Assembly (NCBI GenBank): GCA_028722515.1
Contig: JAQYGS010000003.1
Span: 1 to 33,611 of the forward strand
From: Clostridia bacterium
GTDB lineage: Bacteria > Bacillota > Clostridia > Lachnospirales > Lachnospiraceae
DNA length: 33,611 nucleotides
Direction of reading: 5' to 3'
Numbering within the stretch: position 1 is the stretch's first letter; each line of letters opens with the position of its first letter. Shown here piece after piece: positions 28,201 to 33,611 of the stretch. The notes under the pieces are model-generated. The model made no database searches, was not told the DNA's origin, and saw only the letters and a program-made list of their open reading frames with translations. The translations under genes were made by a program, and so were the position numbers.

Positions 28201-28662
28201 CTTGTCCGGATTTTTCTCCACCTGTTCTTCAAACATTCTGGTTACAGGAACAAAATCAAAATCCACAGTTGTGTCGTTGATTCCGGTCAGAGGTATATCC
28301 GGCTGGTATTTCTTTTCTCTTGTGTAATGAGTATGCAAAGCTTTAACTTCAGATTTTTTCTCAGCTTTCTTCTCAATGCCAAATACATCCATCATTCCGG
28401 TTATGGCAAATACTTCATATACCTCATCGGAAACATTTATGATAGAAAAATCAGTAATTTTCTTTCTGATCCTGAGCAAAATACGAAGTCCCACAGAAGA
28501 AATATAAGTCAGATCAGCAGCATCAAAAACGATTTTTTCAGGTGATGGAGTCAGGCTGCTCAGGTATTCCTCAAGTTCTTTTTCAATTTCAGGAGCATTA
28601 TCCGAAAATACCCTTTCCGGCAGAGTAACTGTTACAGTATTTTCTTTAAAAATTTTATCCAT
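25258..28662 (-). CDS. STAS domain fused to single-module NRPS: STAS-A-PCP-C
   Basis: N-terminal IVFDAADLTYISSVGLRILLRIRKKI (STAS); A-domain motifs CIYTSGSTGNPKGVMIEH, MNGYGPTEATI, YKSGDIVR, GRRDNQVKLRGLRIELGEVE, NQKVDRKALP; PCP LLELGVSSLDIMLL; C-domain DFSHLNSDGRS. Confidence 0.93.
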   Translation of the reverse strand: MDKIFKENTVTVTLPERVFSDNAPEIEKELEEYLSSLTPSPEKIVFDAADLTYISSVGLRILLRIRKKITDFSIINVSDEVYEVFAITGMMDVFGIEKKAEKKSEVKALHTHYTREKKYQPDIPLTGINDTTVDFDFVPVTRMFEEQVEKNPDKLAVVSSQGSYTYRELNEAANRVAHSLIYLGVGAEDVVCIMLERGISTYVATLGVLKAGAAYTIVNTQYPDVRIKYIFQDASCKQIISTRKIVYDRLELFVDELQKRPQFIEDLLSCPDKDNPDVDIQENDLCYCIYTSGSTGNPKGVMIEHGNLSNFLHPSEKNYELMGLYERGTVCLAMAQMTFDVSVMEEYIPLISGNTVAYALDDEIMNPNLMIDFLEKNKVDAMCVTPSYLSGLLKLPKVKDAFGRMKVLDLGAEAFPGTLYTRIREYNPDVMIMNGYGPTEATISCTMKVIDSEDCVTIGVPNANVYVFVIDENNKEVPKGEKGELLICGRGVGRGYINLPEKTNDVFIEYGGMRGYKSGDIVRINENDEIEYLGRRDNQVKLRGLRIELGEVEAAMSSMRGMNICTAAVIDNRYLCLYYACEAFVTEEEVHEFAHEHLAHYMMPDIWMRMDEMPMTANQKVDRKALPRPVIKEKEIVPPETEVQKKLVEIVENVLPDRKVGITTNLLELGVSSLDIMLLISMIGDEFNIGINVADIYDHTDILKLEEFVKNAPKLKTFEKKDRYPATMIQTATFYEMLQKGTNLNMPTLYQLDLSIDNERLKEAIYKTMEAHPGLTMRMEMGEDHAVYQIPQDDYRDYEIKVIHMDDETFDEESKHLSKTIGPMDKWLFCFEIIETGKRKFLFTDFSHLNSDGRSIGIVAEDIGKAYDGKELTSESYTMFELGEDLAEFWNTPAGEKCTQMYMKYMERIERPGMIPFDLQGKEFVPKRCICDLDASMEKIQEYCKKNRVSPNILMAGLLGMAFTKYCQHSNSAYIFGYNGRNSSQLKDTFGYIATTLMAYCYVGDYDSFSKYLQEFQKEIMDLMIFPTMPLIQLSEKCMDILSSAYIYQPLDEDTFEIGGTVAKGTFLEDNQPSDSLAVFQAEETPSGIRWVLDYHGELYSEEKMHALLEDINHMLNIALETDDMKTILALKEQ

Positions 28663-28693
28663 AAGAATTCCCCTTTTATAATAATAATTTTAG

Positions 28694-28726
28694 ATTATAT
28701 CATGCCATACGTAACTAAACCGTAAC
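28694..28726 (-). promoter_or_regulatory. Promoter of the STAS-NRPS operon (motif copy B)
   Basis: Minus strand GTTACGGTTTAGTTACGTATGGCATGATATAAT; extended -10 TGATATAAT. Confidence 0.75.
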
Positions 28727-28746
28727 CGGACTTATGTGAAAATAAA

Positions 28747-28775
28747 AAAAACAGGACTTATGTCCTGCTTTTTTA
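28747..28775 (-). terminator. Rho-independent terminator after the stand-alone STAS gene
   Basis: Minus strand GCAGGAC-ATAA-GTCCTGTTTTTTTT. Confidence 0.75.
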
Positions 28776-28791
28776 CAAATTTCTTAATGAT

Positions 28792-29094
28792 TTATTCAAT
28801 GGTGAGGATATCGGCAAATCCTGTAACATCAAATACTTCCATAATCATTTCATTTACATGGCAGATCTTCATGGATCCCTGCTTGTTCATCTGTTTCTGA
28901 GCACCCAGAAGTACTCTTAAACCTGCTGAAGATATGTAAGCAAGATCAGAGAAATCAAGAATCAGCTCCTTTACTCCCTCTAAGCTGTTCTTAAGCTCGG
29001 TCTCAAGCTGTGGAGCTGTAGTTGTATCCAGTCTTCCTTCCAGTTTTAATGTTAACTTTTCTTCGCTCTGTTCCTTTGAAATTGTCATATCCAA
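28792..29094 (-). CDS. STAS-domain anti-sigma factor antagonist (RsbV/SpoIIAA-like)
   Basis: LILDFSDLAYISSAGLRVLLGAQKQM. Confidence 0.93.
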   Translation of the reverse strand: MDMTISKEQSEEKLTLKLEGRLDTTTAPQLETELKNSLEGVKELILDFSDLAYISSAGLRVLLGAQKQMNKQGSMKICHVNEMIMEVFDVTGFADILTIE

Positions 29095-29111
29095 GTTCTC
29101 CCTTTCATATA

Positions 29112-29732
29112 TTAAAACTTTTTATAAACAACCATCTCGACTGTGTTTGCATGGACTCTCACACGTACATCATCTGCAAGTTTAGCAACAATGGACTTTT
29201 CCAGTTCGTCCTTTGCCTCTTCTGTTTCCTTATCGTCGGTCTTTCTGGAAAGTACAGCAACCTTATAGCTCTGCAGAGACCATTCATTCTTATTCTCTTT
29301 ACCGGCATCTTCCATATCAGACATTCCATAAGTCATCATGTTCACGCCGGATTTTTTCTGCTGTACGGAATTCTCCACGTAACCTGTCATGTACAGTTCA
29401 AGAATATTACGGATTTTACCCATAATGCCTTTCACAGTAACATGTTCTTCGCCTCTTGATGTATTAAGAAATTCCTGGTGTTTCTTTCTGTCCATCTGAG
29501 TACTCACACACAAATGAAGCTCACAGCAGCTTCCCGTATTCTCAGCCCAGAAGTCTGCCACAAACTCTCCGGCAATACTCTTTACCATACCCATCATTTC
29601 CTCTGTCAGAAGACGAAAACGAAGAGAATCTTTCTCAGACAGTTTCTGATGAACACAAAACTCCTCTACTTCCTGGAATGCCTTGTCTGCCCCATTCCAC
29701 ATATTATCAACTTTTACCACATCTGTTTTCAT
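29112..29732 (-). CDS. ATPase/anti-sigma-like protein, apparently degenerate (GHKL-related N-terminal region)
   Basis: RFRLLTEEMMGMVKSIAGEFVADFW aligns by eye to the N-box helix of RsbW-type kinases but lacks the canonical Asn and a clear GxGxG box; co-encoded with STAS. Confidence 0.55.
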   Translation of the reverse strand: MKTDVVKVDNMWNGADKAFQEVEEFCVHQKLSEKDSLRFRLLTEEMMGMVKSIAGEFVADFWAENTGSCCELHLCVSTQMDRKKHQEFLNTSRGEEHVTVKGIMGKIRNILELYMTGYVENSVQQKKSGVNMMTYGMSDMEDAGKENKNEWSLQSYKVAVLSRKTDDKETEEAKDELEKSIVAKLADDVRVRVHANTVEMVVYKKF

Positions 29733-29788
29733 CGATTTCCTCCTTAAATGTATTTCAATATAATATGAACATCCACTTCCTTCTGGCT

Positions 29789-29817
29789 ATTATATTGTAT
29801 TATGACACTACTGTCAA
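29789..29817 (-). promoter_or_regulatory. Consensus sigma-A promoter for the 29112-29732/STAS transcription unit
   Basis: Minus strand TTGACA (29817-29812) - 17 nt - TATAAT (29794-29789). Confidence 0.85.
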
Positions 29818-29846
29818 CTTTTTTAATGTAGAATGCATCTATATGG

Positions 29847-30257
29847 TCATCCAATATATTTGGTCATAGTCAGGATATTTTCTCCGTTCTCATATACATA
29901 ATACACCTCATCCATGGTTTTTTTCATCATATAAATGCCAAGACCACCAATCTGCCTTTCCTCAGCAGAGAGGGTAATATCCGGATCCTTTCTGTCCAGA
30001 GGGTTAAAAGGTATGCCATGATCGGCCATTCTGATTTTCATCTTTGTTTTTCCGCTGTCAAATTCAATTGAGATCTTTACCTGCCCTGGTTCATCCGGAT
30101 ATGCATAGTCTGCAACATTTACAAACATTTCTTCCATGACAACTGTGATCTGCATAATCTTCTTCATGGAACAGTCTGCTTTTTCCATTTCTGTGCTCAC
30201 AAAATCCAAAACATCATCTAAATTATTCTTATCAGCAGGAAATACTTTTTCAGTCAT
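29847..30257 (-). CDS. RsbW/SpoIIAB-like anti-sigma serine kinase (HATPase_c)
   Basis: N-box VVMEEMFVNVADYAYP; ADHGIPFNPLDRKDPDITLSAEERQIGGLGIYMMKKTMDEVYY. Confidence 0.92.
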   Translation of the reverse strand: MTEKVFPADKNNLDDVLDFVSTEMEKADCSMKKIMQITVVMEEMFVNVADYAYPDEPGQVKISIEFDSGKTKMKIRMADHGIPFNPLDRKDPDITLSAEERQIGGLGIYMMKKTMDEVYYVYENGENILTMTKYIG

Positions 30258-30269
30258 GCTGTACGCCTT

Positions 30270-32027
30270 TCATTTTTTTAAATCCATGATCAACATAGTG
30301 ATATCATCAAACTGGGGTGCGCCATCTGCAAATTTATCAATATCCCCTCTCAGACTGTGGAGCATATCCTCAACCGATTTTTCCATATTATGGTTCATGA
30401 AATCTTTCAGACGGTCTTCCCCATAGAGTTCTTCTTTGGAATTACAGCTTTCTGTTACGCCGTCCGTATAAAGAAACAATCTGTCGCCAGGCCCAAGAGT
30501 AATTTCATTTCTCCGGTATCTGATATCTTCCATACCGGCAAGCACAAATCCCGGACGACTGACAAGATATTCAAAGTCTCCCCCATTAGTTCTTAGAAGA
30601 GGCGGATTGTGTCCTGCATTGGCAAAGCAAAGCTTTCCGTCTGAAAGATTCAAAATACCCATCCATGCTGTTACAAAAAGTCCCGCATCATTTCCCTCAC
30701 AGAGTAAATTATTTACTTTGGTAAATACCTGTTCCGGTTCCAGACCCATCTGGGCATAGTTTTTGATCAGTGTCTTGGCTATGACCATAAACAGCGCAGC
30801 TGGAACACCTTTACCGGATACATCGGCAATGACCAGTGCCAGATGTGTATCATCTGTCATAAAGAAGTCATAGAAATCTCCTCCAACTTCCTTGGCTGGT
30901 GTCATTGTGGCATAAAGATCAAACTCATTATGATCCGGGAATGGCGGAAAGATAATGGGAAGCATATGGGCCTGAATACTGGATGCCAGACTTAACTCCG
31001 CATTGATCCTTTCCTTTTCGGCAGTGATCTTCTTAAGATTGTCCACATAGTTTTCCAGATTCTGTGCCATTGAAATGTAAGATCTTGCAAGACTTCCTGC
31101 TTCTGTATTGTCATTTTTATATTTCTCACATCTTGAGATCATGTTTTTTCTCTGTTCATCTGTAGAGCTCTCATGATAATAGCTCTCGGCTATATCAGCA
31201 AGATCTTCTACCGGATCAGCAATCTTCTTTTCGGTAAACCACATAAACCCAATGGAAAGCAGAAAATAGCAATTAAGCGCAATAGTCTGAAACAGATACA
31301 TCTGTCCCCAGATTCCGACAGGCATACCTTTTACACCGATTTTATTTGAAAGATAAACAGACATACCCACCAGAATACAGATTCCAAGGCCTATAGCAAT
31401 TGTATTCAGGATCATTCTCTCATTTAAAGAAAATACAAATATTTTTTCCTTTTCCCCGTTTGTAATATTGGTCAGTTTCTTCTGGATAAGATGACAAAGG
31501 ATTACCAGAGGACAGCCAAAAAGAAGACCTGAATCAAATACATTAAAAAAGAGATACAGACTGTTCAGTGAAATAAAGTCAGACACAGAATATGCATGGT
31601 TAATAATTCCTGTAAACAAGACAGCCAGAATGGCATCAATGAACATAACAAGGCAGAATTTCAGCATTCTTTCAATACTGTCAAGCCTGAATTCCTGTCC
31701 ATTACGTTCCTTATTTAATTTCTTCCACAGAAAATAAGGAATCATTCCATATACGATCTGCTGAATAAAGCTAAAGCATGCATAGGTCAGTCCATAACCG
31801 GAGATCATATCTGCCAGGAACGCACCTGCCCCGCAGCCTAGGGCTGCAGGGATACCAAAGATCATTCCCAGAACAGGCGTAAGTGCAGAGCTGGGGCGCA
31901 TATCCGTAATTTCTGCTGCCGAAAGCCAGACTCTGAAAGGCATAGTCAGAATCATAAACAAAGCCAGGCTGGCAACAAAAATAACCGGCAACAACCATTG
32001 TCTTTTTGTTTCTTTTCTCAAAATCAT
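30270..32027 (-). CDS. Membrane-anchored PP2C/SpoIIE-type serine phosphatase (RsbU-like)
   Basis: N-terminal multi-TM region; C-terminal MTPAKEVGGDFYDFFMTDDTHLALVIADVSGKGVPAALFM, FANAGHNPPLL, LYTDGVTES, QFDDITMLIM. Confidence 0.93.
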   Translation of the reverse strand: MILRKETKRQWLLPVIFVASLALFMILTMPFRVWLSAAEITDMRPSSALTPVLGMIFGIPAALGCGAGAFLADMISGYGLTYACFSFIQQIVYGMIPYFLWKKLNKERNGQEFRLDSIERMLKFCLVMFIDAILAVLFTGIINHAYSVSDFISLNSLYLFFNVFDSGLLFGCPLVILCHLIQKKLTNITNGEKEKIFVFSLNERMILNTIAIGLGICILVGMSVYLSNKIGVKGMPVGIWGQMYLFQTIALNCYFLLSIGFMWFTEKKIADPVEDLADIAESYYHESSTDEQRKNMISRCEKYKNDNTEAGSLARSYISMAQNLENYVDNLKKITAEKERINAELSLASSIQAHMLPIIFPPFPDHNEFDLYATMTPAKEVGGDFYDFFMTDDTHLALVIADVSGKGVPAALFMVIAKTLIKNYAQMGLEPEQVFTKVNNLLCEGNDAGLFVTAWMGILNLSDGKLCFANAGHNPPLLRTNGGDFEYLVSRPGFVLAGMEDIRYRRNEITLGPGDRLFLYTDGVTESCNSKEELYGEDRLKDFMNHNMEKSVEDMLHSLRGDIDKFADGAPQFDDITMLIMDLKK

Positions 32028-32054
32028 CTGCTCCTTTGTAAATCAGTTATGTTA

Positions 32055-33131
32055 TCAATACCATTCCTTACCATTTTCGTCAACCCAGGCACCGTCTTCC
32101 CTGTGGAAATAGGACATTTGATTTTTATCATAGTAAAGACCGTCTTCTCCTCTGGTGAGAGTATTAGATTCGCCTGTGCTCTCATCTGTTACGACTATAG
32201 TGGTATCATTTGGATCATAAGTAGTAAATTTCTCACCATCGCTTAATCTTTTCCACATATCTCCACTGCCGCCACTGATCTCATAAGCTTCCCCGTCTCC
32301 GTCATAATAATATCCATCTGTGTAAGGATATATACCAAAAGTAGAACCATCTGCTCTGTACAGAATCAGTTCTTCACCTTCATCTCTTGAGAGAGGCTCA
32401 CCGCCCGGCACCTTATTTCCGTCAGTTTCAGAACCTTCTGTGGTCTGTTTTTTTGGTTCTTCCTTCTGTGCAGAAGGCTGTTGATCAGAAACAAATTCTC
32501 CGTAAATGTAGCCCACAGAGCCATTCAACGCCACACGATACCACTCTGTACCTGCTCCGTCAATCACAACCTGGCCTGTCACCTGAACTGCATCTCCATA
32601 ATCCAGTTCGCCAATGATGTAATCCTCAGTAGTATGTCCGGCACGTACATTAAGTGTGTCCACGGCCACGTACACGGTTTTATTCATTTCTTCGATCTTA
32701 AAACTGCTCTTGTCAATGTTTTTGGAAGATTTTACTGCTTTTTTTGTATTGTATTGTTTAATTTCAATACTGTCAACTGCTTTTTTCACTGCATCAAAAT
32801 GATCCTCTTTCTCTGAAAGTCCAAGAAAGACAAATACTTCATTTTTATTGGAAATAACCTTTTCATAAACCCATTCATAGGTTTCATCTGCTTCAGCTAC
32901 AGCAGGAAGCTCTTCGCCGTTACTGTAATGCAGCATAGCCACTGCATCATATCCGTTGGAGAAAATTGCCCATCTCTGTGGATCTGATACTTCCTTCCAT
33001 GTTTCATCCGGAAGCTCGATCTGAGCTACACCGTCTGATGTTTCAGCTGTTTTTGCATAAACTGTTGTCCCTCCTGCCATTAATACTGCTGTTGCAGCAA
33101 AGGCAGCTGCAAACATTAAATTTTTTTTCAT
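32055..33131 (-). CDS. Secreted SH3b-domain protein
   Basis: Signal peptide MKKNLMFAAAFAATAVLMAGGTTVYA; SH3b VDTLNVRAGHTTEDYIIGELDYGDAVQVTGQVVIDGAGTEWYRVALNGSVGYIYGEFVS; Y/G/D-rich C-terminus. Confidence 0.85.
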   Translation of the reverse strand: MKKNLMFAAAFAATAVLMAGGTTVYAKTAETSDGVAQIELPDETWKEVSDPQRWAIFSNGYDAVAMLHYSNGEELPAVAEADETYEWVYEKVISNKNEVFVFLGLSEKEDHFDAVKKAVDSIEIKQYNTKKAVKSSKNIDKSSFKIEEMNKTVYVAVDTLNVRAGHTTEDYIIGELDYGDAVQVTGQVVIDGAGTEWYRVALNGSVGYIYGEFVSDQQPSAQKEEPKKQTTEGSETDGNKVPGGEPLSRDEGEELILYRADGSTFGIYPYTDGYYYDGDGEAYEISGGSGDMWKRLSDGEKFTTYDPNDTTIVVTDESTGESNTLTRGEDGLYYDKNQMSYFHREDGAWVDENGKEWY

Positions 33132-33322
33132 TATTTTATCCTCCTTTTTTTGATTTCAGGGTCAATCAGGCTTCCAGTTTAAAGTCAGAAATTTTAAACC
33201 GGATTCCTTCACTAAGTTCACAGGAAAATCCCTGAGAACGGATCAGTTCCGCTATCTTCTTTGCATATGCATCACCACCTTTTACCTGTTTATACGATTA
33301 TCTTCCATCAGATGGCCATATT

Positions 33323-33611
33323 TTATTTTTTCCTTACTTTTTTTAGATATTTTCCCTTTTTATCAAAGTAGTAGTATGTTTTATTTTTTTTATTATAAGC
33401 TTTCCCAGTAACCAGCTGCCCTTTCTTTACAGCATTACTTTTTATGGAAGTATCTCCGGTCCAGAAATAAAACTTGTTTCCTTTTGTACTGGTGACCCAT
33501 CCAGTACACATCTGGCCCTTCTGTCTGGCGGACGTTTTCACGGCAGAATTTTCTTCTTTAAAATAGAATCTGGAACCGTCCTTCATGGTAACCCATCCGG
33601 TACACATCTGG
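33323..33611 (-). CDS. Cell wall/choline-binding repeat protein (partial, extends beyond window end)
   Basis: Repeats GWVTMKDGSRFYFKEENSAVKTSARQKGQMCTGWVTSTKGNKFYFWTGDTSIKSNAVKKGQLVTGK. Confidence 0.75.
   Translation of the reverse strand, partial: QMCTGWVTMKDGSRFYFKEENSAVKTSARQKGQMCTGWVTSTKGNKFYFWTGDTSIKSNAVKKGQLVTGKAYNKKNKTYYYFDKKGKYLKKVRKK

Noticed and set aside
25756-28545. Plus-strand ORFs across the NRPS gene
   Set aside because: Antisense to the continuous 1134-aa NRPS frame with all core motifs.
25258-28662. STAS-NRPS fusion as an annotation artefact from a wrong start codon
   Set aside because: The start at 28662 has an AAAAGGGG Shine-Dalgarno and a promoter 32 nt upstream; the ORF is uninterrupted and includes a full STAS motif in frame.
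1-33611. CRISPR arrays, rRNA, tRNA genes and prophage modules
   Set aside because: None recognised by reading the sequence; no regularly spaced direct repeats or clear tRNA cloverleafs were seen.

Overview
The window looks like a Firmicutes (Lachnospiraceae-like) chromosomal segment with mostly housekeeping genes in its first two thirds. In order: CorC/HlyC-type CBS protein (partial, minus), MazF, alanine racemase, NAD(P)HX repair enzyme, Rex, ABC-F protein, NADP-isocitrate dehydrogenase, minimal subtilase, GlmS, CstA, an amino-acid ABC transporter, a LexA-controlled Y-family polymerase locus with a convergent YolD-like gene, a CDP-alcohol phosphatidyltransferase, a GT2, and a cobalamin riboswitch upstream of an exported CbiK-like cobaltochelatase plus a small secreted protein. 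The most unusual part is about 23.0-33.1 kb (all minus strand). It encodes an SH3b secreted protein, a membrane PP2C/SpoIIE-type phosphatase, an RsbW-like ATPase, a second degenerate ATPase-like protein, a stand-alone STAS protein, a single-module NRPS with its own N-terminal STAS domain (STAS-A-PCP-C), a MATE exporter, a small leader-like peptide and an ECF sigma factor. The sigma gene and the STAS-NRPS gene share a 33-bp promoter motif (28/33 identical, ungapped) at identical distance from their start codons. I propose this is a partner-switching-controlled NRPS system. A second notable item is a roughly 183-nt highly structured element at 19263-19445 with terminal inverted repeats and a perfect 7-bp direct flanking repeat (MITE-like), lying in the predicted 5' leader of the phosphatidyltransferase gene. 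All family calls come from reading motifs; no database search was run.
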